From contig QANT01001786.1 in assembly GCA_003254885.1 (NCBI GenBank), forward strand, positions 62,001 through 126,000: DNA of 64,000 bases, given 5' to 3'. The number at the start of each line of letters is the position of its first letter. Position 1 is the stretch's first letter. The notes under the pieces were generated by a model. The model made no database searches and was not told the DNA's origin. It was given only the letters and a program-made list of their open reading frames with translations. Source of the DNA: Purshia tridentata (lineage: Eukaryota > Streptophyta > Magnoliopsida > Rosales > Rosaceae). This document shows, piece by piece, positions 1 through 12,200 of the stretch. The translations under genes and the position numbers were made by a program.

Positions 1-147
1 CATATCTATTGGAATATTATTTCTTTACATATCTATTTTCCTTTTTAATTATTTATATGCTATATCTAGCTAGCTAGCTTTGTGTTGTACTGATAACATT
101 TGTATGTATCATATCTGTAATTTCCTTTTTCGGTTAATTTCGTGCAG

Positions 148-3004
148 AGGCTGTGCCAAAGAGAATTCTTGAGTTCATGAATGTGCCGGGTTTAACTAGA
201 GAGAATGTAGCTAGTCATTTGCAGGTTTGTCATTATTTAAGAAATTTTGTTGCCATTATTCGATTACGAGCTAATTTTATATGGTTTCCTTTTTTTGACA
301 ATAATTCATGCCACTCATTTACATTTAATGCAAATATTATTTCTTTTTACAAATTTTGTAGCACAGTCCGTAATTTATACTACGTAATTTTGTATATCAC
401 TCTAATTAAATTAACTGGTTATTAAGTTAATATGAAGCTAACAACTTTAATTTTTAAGCCTATTTTAAAAGCTATTGTTACAAAAAATCAACCAAAAAAA
501 ATATAATTTTTTAGCTTACATAATGAAATAGTTATTATAATAAAATGGTTAAATGACTTTCTATTTGGGAGATTTTTTACAAAAAAGAATAATTGAGTGA
601 GACTTAAAAATAAATATTTCGGATTATGAAATTAGATTGTGTGATGGGCCCAAAACTGTTGTTAGCTTAGTATTGACTTTTTAATCAGTTAACTTAACAA
701 CATTTTTTATTATACGTACATTATTAATGTTTTTTTTTTGGCCAGGACGTACATTATTAATGTTAACCATGGTAATGTTGTATGAATTGACTTTTGCAGA
801 AGTATCGTATATTCTTGAAACGAGTTGCGGAGAGAGCTAGATCATCAAGGTGCTGCTTGCAGGAGAGGGTCATGAGGTCACGCTTCGCATCTGGCCATTC
901 ACCACTAGTCTCCAGAACTGTCATGCCAGATCATCATCATCGTCAATATCCACAATACCAAATGGGAACATCATCGTCAACAATAATTCAATCAGCTGCA
1001 GGAAACAGTAACCCATTAGCTCTTGCTGCTAATTCCAATTATAACCTTGGCAGCTCCATTCAGTTTCCTCCTAGTCAGCAAGCTTCATTTGCCAGCAGCA
1101 GCAGCTCCATGCCTCGACTTATTGGTTCCGGCCAGTCGCGGCTACTGAACAATATTAATCAACCAATGCAGCTTGTTGGTAATGGAAGTTATCTGCTTCC
1201 TCAAGTACCAAACCGCAGAGCTTTTGGAATGCAACAACGTCTGAACAACGTTGGAAATAATGGAGCTGGTATGTCTTATGGCCTTACTAATGGTGCAAAT
1301 TTGGTGCCAATGTACCCACAACATGTTCAAGCTCAAGGAACTCAGTTCCAGGGACTTAACCCATTCAGCTACAACTTTGCTACATCTGGAATTCACAGTA
1401 CCAATTATGCTCCAACGAATATTGAGAAAATTGAGTCCTCCTTTAACAATGTTAATCAGCAGCTGGCACCAAGCTCCAGTTACCTCATGAGTAGTAGTAA
1501 CTTTGCTGGAACCCAAATGAATAGTAGTGGCTTCAGAGAGCTAGTGGGCTTGATGGGTCAACCAGGAATATTAGTCAATAATATGAATGGAGGTGAATAC
1601 CCAAATGGGTTAATCAATAATGAGATTAATGGTTTGACCAATGAGGTTCGTAACATCAATTTGACTAGTGCTACTGTTGCACCAATGAGGAATATTACTG
1701 GGATTATTAATTCTGGTAATTACATGGCTCAAGGAGGGTCCTCTTCTTCTGCTGGGTTTGATCAGACTGCAACTTACCAAATTCCAGGACCAGTTGTTTT
1801 CCCTACAAACAATAATATTCTGCAACAAAATAATGCTTCGAATCAAGTTGGTCTGTCAAGTAATGCTGGAGGAGGAAATATTGATAATTCCTATGTTGGT
1901 CTCATGAATAGTACTACTACTACTACTGCTCCTACCTTGATCAACAACAACATTTCTCATAATCAACAACAATTTGTCGGTGGCAATAGTGATGATGATA
2001 TGATGATCAGTAATCTTTTCATGGACCAGATCAACGACTATCAACCACCTCCTAATTATCCTAATTATCAGGTATATATTAACAAAAAATATATTAAACC
2101 TACATATATATAGCTTTTTTTTTCACAAAACTAATTGGTTTTTTTAATGTACGTGTACATATGTGTAGCAACAAGGTGCGAATCATGCCAACTTCTCCAG
2201 TATCTCATATCAGGCTGAAGCACCCAACCTGACTGCGAACCAAGTACTGAACCCGAACCCGTCTGTGAACCAAGTTGTGAAGCATACTGTGAACGGCCAA
2301 GTTCTGCAGGAGCCTACTGAGAACCAAGTTGGAAACCCTGACTTTTCTGGCTCATACCGTGTCCAAGTGAATGCACCTAATCAACAACCTGAGAGCCAGG
2401 CATGCCTAATGCTTAGTTGCTTCATATATTTCATGATATTTTAATTATCACAATAATTAGCTCACACACACACCCTTATTATCATGCCCATATATCATTG
2501 ATCATGATGCTAATTTACTCGCAAATGTACGTACTGTGACTCTGTGCAGCAACAGGGTGGTGAACAAGTGTTCAACCAGGACCTCCGGAACAGCGCTTTT
2601 CAATCAGAGGACCATAATCATATATTTGATCAGCAGGCAAGTCCACATTTCAACTTATAGCTAGCAGTTAAGCACTTCTATAAAAAATGGTTTAGGAAAA
2701 CAAATTGGGTTACCATTCTCTGCTGATCAAACCTATTATGTTAACAAGGTCCACATATTGCTTAATTAATTTCCAATAGCCCATTTGTTGTGATGCACAT
2801 GCACATATGATACATAGCAGGAAAGCATTGTGGTTTGGACATGAATCGCGTGGAATATTATACTTGATCATTTTATATATTCATTCAAAATATTTGATAA
2901 TTGGCTAATTAATATTGAAAACATTTTGCTTTCACTTATTGTTGCAGGATTTTGACGATGATTTCATCAATGCCATATTGGGTTCTGGTTCGGGTCCGTA
3001 TTGA
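148..3004 (+). CDS. Type-B two-component response regulator, 3' part (partial at 5' end)
   Basis: Nuclear transcription factor of the cytokinin phosphorelay. The receiver domain and the start of the GARP (Myb-like) DNA-binding domain lie before the window. Exons: 148-224, 800-2071, 2169-2399, 2550-2636, 2948-3004, all joined in phase 0. Exon 1 gives the second half of the GARP domain ([11 protein letters not shown], then [11 protein letters not shown]), which continues into exon 2 as [16 protein letters not shown]. This split is typical of the family. The rest is a long low-complexity Asn/Ser/Gln-rich region, as in type-B activation domains. It ends in an acidic, hydrophobic tail ([12 protein letters not shown]). 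Introns 3 and 4 would both start with GC, not GT (2400 and 2637); the second has the strong GCAAGT form. If intron 3 is kept, the protein ends about 15 codons later. The LKRVAE region resembles ARR13/ARR21-type members, but I cannot fix the ortholog. Family call sure; last two introns less so. Confidence 0.88.
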
Positions 3005-5340
3005 AGAGAGCAGCACTGATGATCAAGAACCGAGCAAGGATCCAATCTAATTCCAGTCATGGAAAAACGTTGACTTTGCGCTTAGTTTATTGGATTAAGA
3101 TTATATAGGTGACTTGGTCAATTACAATATTCTAGTAGTTACTATATATAGTACTAGTAGTATGGTATTAGTTAATTTGAACTTTAGCTTATCTGCTTGT
3201 TTTTCAAAAGACTTGGGTGTGATTTCAACATTTATGTTATCTTTGGCGTGCTTAATTATATATAGATTAAGAGTTTTAATTTGTTATGGGAATTTTTGGT
3301 TTTATTTTATGTGCCAAAGTAGTTCTTTCAATTAATATCATGAAATTGACGCAAACAGAAAAATTAATATCATCAAAAAGCATATTTGTAAGCCGTGAAA
3401 AACTCAAGAACATTATATATATTATTCTTTAATTTTTCATTCTCCACACCCAGTTGATCAATAATTAGTTTCTAATTTGGGCAGTGTTTAGGGTCGTTTA
3501 TCTGAGGATTGTAATTTGTAGAGGCATGTGTAGGCCTCGGGCCATTGTTTAGTTTTCTTTAGGCTTGTTTTGGGCCTCTGGCCCCAAAAGTCATCAAATT
3601 AAAATTTTACGCTAGTAAAATAAAAAATACTCTTTAAAATCAATACGAAATTTCTTAATGGAAGGATTATGATAAGCAAAAACCTTAAAATGAGAAACCA
3701 GCCCCTAATTGCAAGTCGACAATTACCATCCTAAGAAAAATTTCTTAAAATCATCAATTTTGAAATAAAAAAGTAGCCGTTGGAAATGTCTCTAGGAGTT
3801 AGCCCTCAATACATATATCCACTGTATCTTTGCCTACTAGAAAATTAAGACACCACAAATCTTTCTAAGATTTTCTTCTAAACAAAAGATAGAGAAAATC
3901 TATGTGAGTGAGATTTTGATCCTCCTTTAGATTTTAAATTATGATTTTTGGTCGTTGTGCTGCTTGCAAGTATTTCAGAAGGAGATGCCCTTCAGATTGC
4001 ATATCCCCAAAGATGAAAAATGCTTAGGTCCTCAAGCTTGAGGACCAACCTTGTCCTCAAGCTGGCTAAAAGTCATAATTTCGCCATGCCGATTCAAAAT
4101 CGGAACCGTTCAATTTTTAGATTACCTAATAAAGATCACCTCTACAAAAAATCAACCCAATCGGAAATCATTTAGTTGTACAATTGTTAACGAATAAATA
4201 TAAGGTCATAGTTAAAAGACCAAACCATGTATCTATTGGTTAACAGTTATACAATCAAACGATTTCCGATTGAGTTGATTTTTTCCAGAAATGATCTTTA
4301 TTAGGTGATCTAAAAATTGAACGGTTTTGATCTTGAGCCGGCATGACAGAATTATGATTTTTGGCATGCTTGAGGACAGGGTTGGTCCTCAAGCTTGAGG
4401 ACCCAAGCATTGTCCCCCAAAGATATGCTTGGGTTCATAGAATCTATGGTGCCAGCAAAATTGCAAAAATTAATGGTTCAGATATTGGGCCAAATCATAG
4501 TTTCGATAAATAATTAAGATGATTGTCAAAATTTAAGTACCAAAGTTGAAAAAAATTGAAAATATTTTTATTTGGGAGAGGAACTTGAGCTTAAAACGTC
4601 TCTAACATTATTTGTGGGAGAAATAAACTAGATTACTAGCGAGTTGGTATGCAAAATCTCAAATTAGAGGGCTGCAAAAGATTATATGCAATTTTCTTAA
4701 AATAAATGTAAAATTTTTATGTTTTAATGTCTGTTGGATGGAGCTTATGTGGCAAGAAGCCCAGCATCTTAATAAACCCATGACGTTGGCCCTAAAGTAG
4801 AAGAAAAATCAACCGAAGCCTCCCTAGTTCAACTGGGCCCACTCAACCCTTGCAGGCTTCTTCAGTGTTCAGCCCAGACTTGTAGTTGGAGAAGATATTT
4901 TTGGACAACCGACAAAAAGCACGTGGGTTGAAATTCAAGGATTCGAGTTACGGTCATAATTTTGTAAAAGTTTTTCTTTAATAATAGGATAAATAGTTAT
5001 TTTGATATTATTACACTGTATAAATTTAGTTCGCAGATTTCTAATTTAAAAATGTGGATTTCTTTTAAGAAATTTGGAAAATTATATACTGGCTTTTTGA
5101 AATGTGGATTCCCTCTATGAGATAACTTCTTGAAATATTTTGCATACAGATCCAGAAATCAAAAGTCCTCCATTCCGCCGTTCATAAAATATTCAAAAGG
5201 GGTAAATGTGTAAATATTTAAAGTCTAGGGCCCGTTTCGACAATATCCAAAACGCTGTTTTCTTTTACTATTTATTTCACTATGAGAGCTTCGTTTCGGT
5301 TAAATCGTAGAACAGAAATATCACATAATATTTTCTCTTC
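3005..5340. other. Intergenic region between response regulator and SR gene
   Basis: AT-rich sequence with no supported gene. The first few hundred bases are probably the 3' UTR of the response regulator. A 400-bp foldback element sits at 4015-4414 and is listed separately. The stretch just before 5340 leads into a short CT-rich leader with a CTAGGGTT motif near 5352, similar to the telo-box seen in promoters of plant housekeeping genes, and is the likely promoter of the SR gene. Confidence 0.6.
4015..4414. mobile_element. Foldback MITE, Mutator-like (long terminal inverted repeats, 10-bp target duplication)
   Basis: The two halves are inverted copies of each other over about 180 bp each, leaving only a few tens of bases as loop. 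The left arm runs from GAAAAATGCTTAGGTCCTC inward; the right arm, read on the minus strand, starts GACAATGCTTGGGTCCTC. Both arms share motifs such as AAGCTTGAGGACCAACC and CCGTTCAATTTTTAGAT. The 10-mer CCCCAAAGAT flanks the element on both sides (4005-4014 and 4415-4424), which fits a target-site duplication. Very long inverted ends plus a 9-11 bp duplication are the hallmark of Mutator-like non-autonomous elements. It encodes no protein. Arms differ by roughly one base in ten, so it is not very recent. Confidence 0.88.
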
Positions 5341-6235
5341 CCTCTTACATCGCTAGGGTTCTGGAGGCTCTGTTGCTATCATATCTCCGGCTCTAAGAGA
5401 AAGTAAGAACCCTTCCAGAATCTGATCTCAATTTATAATTTGTAAGCTTCTCAGATTTGCGTTTGGTGTCTGCGAAAATTTAAAAGGAATCTAAGAAAGA
5501 TCGCGATCTGATTATTTGTTGTTTCTTTTCCTTTACTTTATGTATCTTTCATAGCAATTATCGGCAAATAAATGGGATCTGTAGTTTAGGTTTTCTATAA
5601 TGGTAGATCTGACTGTTCTCTGTCTCGATCTGTTCTGGGACTTGTGTTTTTTTTGTTCGTTAATTGTAATTTGTTTAGATTTTAGCGTTGATTTTCGGAT
5701 TGGAAATTTTTTTAAAGTTGTTGATATTTTTTAATTTTTCATTGGTTAAGTTTGAAGATCTGGGTCTATCGATATGCGTATTGAATCTACCAGACTGATT
5801 TTTAATAATTGTGATTTTTTTGTGATTTCTAGGTTTATTTTTTGGTTGAAGAGCATTTTGGTGTTTGTAGTCATGAAGTTAATGCTTCTTGTATATAAAA
5901 AAGGAACATAACATGGTTATTTTGTATATAAAAAAGGAAAATAACCATGTTATGTGTTTTCCAATGAACATAACATGGTTATTTTGTATTAATCTCTATA
6001 TTGTTTTTGTGTTTGAAGTTTTGAGTGGTGTTTTCCAAACTGATGTGTTCTCTGTTTCTCAAGTATGGGAATTTGGTGATGCTCAATTGTTAGTTGATTG
6101 TTGTTTACTCTATTTTCATATGCAATCGGTCATTCTATGATAGGTTGAGTGTAAGCTATATCACATCTGATCTAAAAGGTCTAAAATTTTATTTTGCATG
6201 TTTACCAACAGTTTAGTCTCGACTTGTGCCAGGAA
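5341..6235 (+). promoter_or_regulatory. 5' leader and leader intron of the SR splicing-factor gene
   Basis: A short leader exon probably ends at 5402, where AGAGAAA is followed by GTAAGAAC, a good donor. The matching acceptor is TTGTGCCAG ending at 6232, which places only three bases (GAA) between the splice junction and the ATG at 6236. The intron is about 830 bp, T-rich, and carries the repeat trio at 5904-5989. Leader introns are common in plant SR genes and can raise or tune expression. The leader boundaries are inferred, since no transcript data are available. Confidence 0.6.
5904..5989. repeat. Direct-inverted-direct repeat trio in the leader intron
   Basis: The 24-mer that begins GAACATAACATGGTTATTTT occurs at 5904-5927 and again at 5966-5989. 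Between them, 5938-5955 is the exact reverse complement of its central 18 bases. The middle copy can therefore pair perfectly with either outer copy, giving two mutually exclusive 18-bp hairpins with short loops. Function unknown. Confidence 0.9.
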
Positions 6236-9204
6236 ATGAGGCCTATTTTCTGTGGGAATTTTGAATATGATGCTCGACAGAATGAATTGGAGCGGCTTTT
6301 TGGAAGATATGGGAAAGTCGATAGAGTGGATATGAAGTCTGGTGAGTTCTTTTGCTCATCTTTTATTGATTACATGTAATTATTATATCAGTTTGAAGCT
6401 CATTTTTTCGATAACCTGTCAATATTTCACCTCTCCAAGTTCTGCTTCTTTGTCTAGATAATTTATTTTATCAAAACAAATGACATGTGAAATGCAACTT
6501 TAGAACTCTTTTGGGATAATAATTGATGGGTGAATTTTTTATTTTTGGGGTTTAGTTGGAATGATTAAAACCATGTACTAGGCTCCTCAATTTGGCATTT
6601 CCACCTCACCCAGTTTTGATTTGGGTACCAAAGAGAAAACTTAGTGTCGGTTGATTACCTATTGAGGTTTTTTGGAGGTTTGAGGAATCGGCAACACTAT
6701 CGTTTGTTACATTGTTTAAAATAGTTAATTTATTTATTTTTCTGGGGTTCTGTTCATGACCAGAAAACACGGGCTTAAAATTTGTGTCTATGCATGTACT
6801 CTGCAATGATTATCAATTTATGGTAAAGATCATAGAAAAATTTTATGCACTCTGGGAGAATGCACTGGGTCTTAAAGCAGCAAGGCAATTCAACCCTGGA
6901 AAATCTGCATGTGTGATGGTGGTAGCTCCTATGCGCTGATTGGCAGCAATAGAGAGCAGGGGACAAACAGACTTCATCTCACTTTTTGTGCTCTGACGGC
7001 TCAGCATGACGTCTGCTTCTTCAGCATTTCTACTGAAAAATCTTCTGGACTACATGTCTCAGTGACAGCAATCTTCCTTTGTTGAGTTCCTGTGGGGGTT
7101 CAGGATAATTTTAAGAAAAAGCATGTATTTTTTGACGCATAAACCCCCATACTCAACATTTTCTTTGACGCAGGATTATCTTGGGATAACCATTCTCTTC
7201 CAGGCTAGTGGATGGGCTCTTCAGAATTTTCTTGCCTGTGACGAGCTTCCTCTTCTTGTTTTCAAGAAGAGTCACTCTGATCCGCAATGGCACTACCATC
7301 ATACCACATTTTCCACAGACACCATTGCCTTTCATTCCTCATGACTTTCGCCCAGCCCTCAATTTCAGACATGTTTCAAGATTGAAACACTGCCAATCCC
7401 ACGGCAGAGGCAGAAGATTAGATGGAGAAGGCACTCTCTTTACATTGACCCCACCATGAGACATCCACTTTTGGATTGTTGTCCCTTGACACCACTTAGT
7501 TCTTTATACAAGGTCTGTTACTAATTTTACTGGTCACTTAGTTTATAGATTTCCCGGAGGTTGCCAAACTGTTTAATTAGGACAGAATTTTAGGTGGTTT
7601 GCACATTGCCAAAGGGATGAATGCCGTCTCTTATTGAAGAATCCTTACACAGGGAATTTCTTACCGTTTCGTAAAACGAATATGGAATTGGATTACAATC
7701 TATTCTGAATATTTTACTTTACTGTATTTTAGGATTTGCTTTTATCTACATGGAAGATGAGAGAGATGCGGAGTATGCAATTCGGGGACTTGATCGGAGA
7801 GAATTTGGTCGGAAAGGACGCAGGCTTCGTGTGGAATGGACGAAGGTAGCAAATGTAGGCATTTCTACTGATTGTTTTGTTATTTTACTGTGTCATGTTT
7901 GTTTCAAATGTGTACAAGCTTGAACATGTTTGTGTTTGTATTTTAGCATGAACGTGGTACTAGAAGACCTGGTGCTTCCAAAAGATCATCAGCTAATACA
8001 AGACCTTCGAAGACCTTGTTTGTTATAAATTTTGATCCATATCACACCAGGACCAAGGATTTGGAGAGGCACTTTGATCCATATGGGAAAATAGTAAGTG
8101 TAAGGATCAGAAGAAATTTTGCATTTGTTCAGTATGAGTCACAGGAGGATGCTACCAGGGCATTGGAAGCTACAAACATGAGGTAGATATTCTTTGCTCT
8201 CTCTCTCTCTCTCTCTCTCACTCTCACTCACACACACACACACCTTAATGAGGTGAATTTGAAATCTCTGAAATTGATGCTCTTGATGAAGCTTCCCGAC
8301 CAGCGTGCGTTGCACTGATTCTCTAAATTTATGGGTCTCTTGATATGAAGTTCAATTTTTTTGGCTGATAAGACTGTTTTGTACTCTGTTGTGCAGCAAG
8401 CTGATGGATCGAGTTATATCAGTGGAATATGCAGTTCGTGACGATGATGAAAGAAGAGATGGATATAGCCCTGACAGACGAAGTCGTGATAGGTCACTAG
8501 AGAGAGGCCGTGATAGGAGAAGATCCCCAAGTCCCTACAAAAGAGAGAGGGGTAGCCCTGATTATGGCCGTGGTCCTAGCCCCAGTCCCTACCGGAGAGA
8601 GAGGGGAAGTCCTGATTATGGTCGTGGCCCAAGTCCTTATCGAAGAGAGAGAGGTAGCCCAGACTATGGCCGTGGCCACAGCCCGAGCCCCTATCGAAGG
8701 GAGAGATCTGCTCATGGCCGGGTCTCTAGTCGTAGTCCCCGAAAAGAGAGGGTGAGTGCTGACCATGGCCGTGCTCGTGATCGCAGCCGTAGTCGTAGTC
8801 CTTATGTGAGAGAGAAGGCTGCTGTAGACAATGGTCATGGTGCCAGCCCTAGTCCACCTTACAGGAGGGAGAGGCTTAGCCCTGAAAATGGTCGTGGCCC
8901 CAGCAGTAGTCCTTATGGAAGAGAGAGGGCTAGCCCTGAAAATGGTCGTGGTCCAAGCCCAAATTCTGTGCCTGAACCTAGAGACAGCCCCAACTATGGG
9001 GGACCTGAGAGCCCCATGCATGAGAGATATAACAGGTTTGAATTTCAATCCTACCCAGTTTAGCCTGGATTATAAACTGTGGGAATCATACTTGTATACA
9101 TCAACACATGTATATTTTATTAATTATATATGCTTGTGTTTATATATCGTCATTAACACATGGCAATTGTTAACTGCAGTCGCTCACCACATGCTGACGA
9201 TTGA
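6236..9204 (+). CDS. RS41: Serine/arginine-rich splicing factor, RS40/RS41 type
   Basis: Nuclear pre-mRNA splicing factor of the plant-specific RS subfamily. Exons: 6236-6341, 7733-7845, 7947-8182, 8397-9035, 9180-9204, giving 372 residues (Arabidopsis RS40 and RS41 are about 350). RRM1 covers residues 1-75, with [19 protein letters not shown] at the start and GFAFIYMED as RNP1. RRM2 covers about 95-165, with LFVINF and NFAFVQYE as RNP2 and RNP1. The C-terminal half is an RS domain with several copies of [12 protein letters not shown], a repeat typical of RS40/RS41. The end SRSPHADD comes from a last 25-bp exon; if that splice is skipped, the reading frame stops at 9063 instead. The 1391-bp intron inside RRM1 matches the long, alternatively spliced intron known in this subfamily. 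Symbol RS41 rather than RS40 rests on gene order. Confidence 0.95.
7174..7512 (+). other. RS41: Candidate poison cassette exon inside the RRM1 intron
   Basis: Within the long intron 6342-7732 there is a richer, less T-biased stretch. TTTTCTTTGACGCAG makes a good acceptor ending at 7173, and ACAAG followed by GTCTGT makes a usable donor at 7513. Joined to exon 1, the cassette adds ten codons after the split Gly ([10 protein letters not shown]) and then reaches TAG. Using the next acceptor (ending 7203) gives a stop at once. Family knowledge: RS and RS2Z genes from moss to flowering plants conserve stop-bearing alternative exons in this intron. The exact borders here are inference. Confidence 0.45.
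8197..8243. repeat. CT/CA compound microsatellite in an intron
   Basis: A run of CT dinucleotides followed by CA dinucleotides near the 5' end of the intron between the RRM2 and RS-domain exons of the SR gene. It begins only about 15 bases after the donor site. Confidence 0.9.
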
Positions 9205-12200
9205 TGTTGATCTTGATCATTGGCTTGGGTTAATGTCTGGGTGTCTGTCAGACGTTGCAATTTGTGGTTCCAAGACAACTACCGTGGAATCAATTTAAAA
9301 CAACTCATGTAGTTTCTTGTAGCGTTTTAATTTTTAGCTTTTAGATACTTTTTCTGCAGTAGTTTTTGCTCAAAAGTTTATGGAACTTTGTTGTTGCTTC
9401 TAAACAATAGTAGTGGGAATACAGAATTTGCCCTCTCATTGCCATAATTTTAACTTTTTGATTGATCCATGCGTGAAGCAGGCTATAGTGTTTGATTTTT
9501 CTTCCACTTCATTATTTTACTGGTCTTTAATCTGTCTTCATAGATGGGTGTCTTATGTGGGCAAGGCCCATGTACTGTTGGGCTGGGTCTATGTAGCATC
9601 TTTGGGCGCGTCTTTTTTTAGGATTCTGCAAAAAAAAATTGCAGAAAGGCCCATGAGCTTTGGGTTACCTAAAATCATGGTTAGGTGATGCCTCGTCTGT
9701 ATTTCTTTTCATTCCCCGGTAGTTGGGCCTGGAACCCAGGTATAATGTGTTCCATAGTCTAGTTACACATGCTCTCAGATTAAGAACTAGGATAATCCTA
9801 TTAACTTTAGAAAAAACTTGAAACAAAATTGCTAAAGAAAATTTAAAATAATAAGGCTCAGTGCCCCTATGCTTGAGGAGTTACCTGTTTTTTATTTATT
9901 ATATATTTAAAGAGATATATTTTGAATAGAGCTAGAACACGATCAAGGCATCAAGTTATAGATCCAAATGGAAGGCAAAAAAAAAAAAAACTAATATCTC
10001 CTTCACTGCATAAGAATAAATTAGTTTCCCCTTACCACCCCCAAACTATTGCTAAGCCCCAAATAAGCTTCTTATTTAGTCTTAAGCCACTATTTTAATT
10101 GCTAGTAGTTTAAAGTCATTATTTATTTGTGTTTATTAGTCAAAATCCATTAAAAAGAAACACACTCAATAATAAACCACCAGTTTTATATTATTTATTT
10201 TTAAACCCCACCCCTTCAGTAACGACGTTGCTTTTCGCCATCAAATAGGTGCCTTCCATGCCATGTTGCATGTCCTTGCAAACTTCCAACACATCTGCAT
10301 ATATCTCAAATTGATTCACGTCACTTTGATACTTTACAAGTTCTTATAATTGAGTTAATTAGTAATTAAAATATAGTTGGCTTACTCTTTTTCTTTTTGG
10401 TGATAGTTCTTGCAACATGTTTACTCTTCATTTTTAGCCTCACCTATAAAATTGACCAGTATTAATTAAGACTAATGATAGGTAAAGAGAAATAATATTT
10501 CAATTAATTAATGTAGTAGCTAGCTAGGAGTACTCTCACCTAGCGCACAAACCCTCCCCAATCCTTTGATTTCAAATTGAACATGGTGGCCTTTGCTTCC
10601 CCTTCAACTTCAATGACTCCAAGTGTTGAAATTGCTTTCGCAGTCGATTTGGGCTCGTCGTGTATTAGAGCACGATGGTTACAGTCCTTAGAGTCGTTAA
10701 GAGTTACACTTCTAAAATGTAATTCTTTCTAAAGTATAATTCTTATTGAGTTAAGATTTAGTTTTGGATTTTTGTTGAGTTACACTTTATAATTTTGTAG
10801 AATTACACTTTACTTAGTTTTTTAAGGAATTTTTTGTTTTTATATTTTTATAGTTGATTTTTTTGTTTTTTGCTTAAAAATGTATTTTGTGGCTTATTAA
10901 TAAAGAATTATATTTATTATGGCTTAAAAATAAATAAATTTAAAGTTTGGGTTTATGACTAAAAAATATAATAAATTGTGGCTTATTAATAAAGTACTCA
11001 AAAAAAAAATAAAAAAAGAAAAATAAAAAATAACAAAATAAGTGAAAAATAAATGAATTTACAAAGTGAAAACGATCAAGTACTTGCAGTAATACATATT
11101 ATTTTTTATGTAGTACTACTACTATCACATGAAATTTAAGTGATTCAATTAATGATTAAATTTGAGATTTACATTGTTTCAAATAGAATTAGGTGTAGAA
11201 GTATACTTATATTATATGTCATAACGTGCTGAGACTGCAATTAGGTTGTATAAATGATCACGGCCTAAACTTCCCGACCCGTTCAAAATCAACCTACAAG
11301 TGGTAAATAGAAGGGTCCCATTTAATGCATTTGCTTTTATATTGAGTCAAATTTATTTGAAGCTTAATCAAGATTGGATAGATCAGTTGTCCACTTGCCA
11401 GTACTGCAGAGACAGTAGGTGAACTGGTAATCAAGATTTAAATGGGAATTGGGATCTCAGTAAACTCTTTACTGTTCTATATTTCACACCATTCTTGTTA
11501 TTACATTGTGGACGTCAGCCAGTGAAGGTGTCAATGTATATATATGACAACAAACCAAATGACCATGACCGTTTTACGCGTAAACATATTAATAATATAT
11601 TTGGGTTTCTAACACGTGTGAATTAATGTCCACACTTGCGTATTGCATGTGTGAACACCAACACCTAATTAATGGATCCCTCACTCTAATTCACACCCTT
11701 CAGGTTCTAGTTCTAGTTCTGTCTCTTCCCACGCTAACAACCAAATGGGAATGGCTTTCGGTGGAGCAGACAATATGCAACAAAGTAGCATCAACAATGG
11801 CTTTTTTGGAGAAGACAAAGTCAAAAAAGGAATTTTCAGATGCTTCCCTCCCTTCAAAGTTTACATTCTTATTTATTATTTAAAAGGATACATAGAGATT
11901 GAGTTTAGTTTAAACTGATGGAAAAAAGACATCAAGACTGAAACTTTAAGAAGCTGATCTAGATAACATCCCTAATTCTTTGACCAATCAATGCTTAACT
12001 ACTACTACATCAAATCTTGACTACAACAAGACTTATAGAATTTGGATCCTTAATTTTATTAATTAATTTCTTGGGGAATAGTAGAAATAATGTGAACGGT
12101 CGATTATATATGGTAGTTAATTATAATGACTCATGGCCCCTCATAAAGCTTATCGTCTATTTAGGAACTATTGAGATATATATAAAGTTTTTTTTCAACA

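Noticed and set aside
8497-9048. 183-codon minus-strand open frame
   Set aside because: It is the shadow of the RS-domain exon; the Arg/Ser/Pro repeats keep the opposite strand open.
10582-10725. Short frame whose peptide contains AVDLGSSCIRA, faintly like the Hsp70/actin ATPase start
   Set aside because: Only about 46 codons, with no continuing exon of that family found downstream; the match is to one short common motif.
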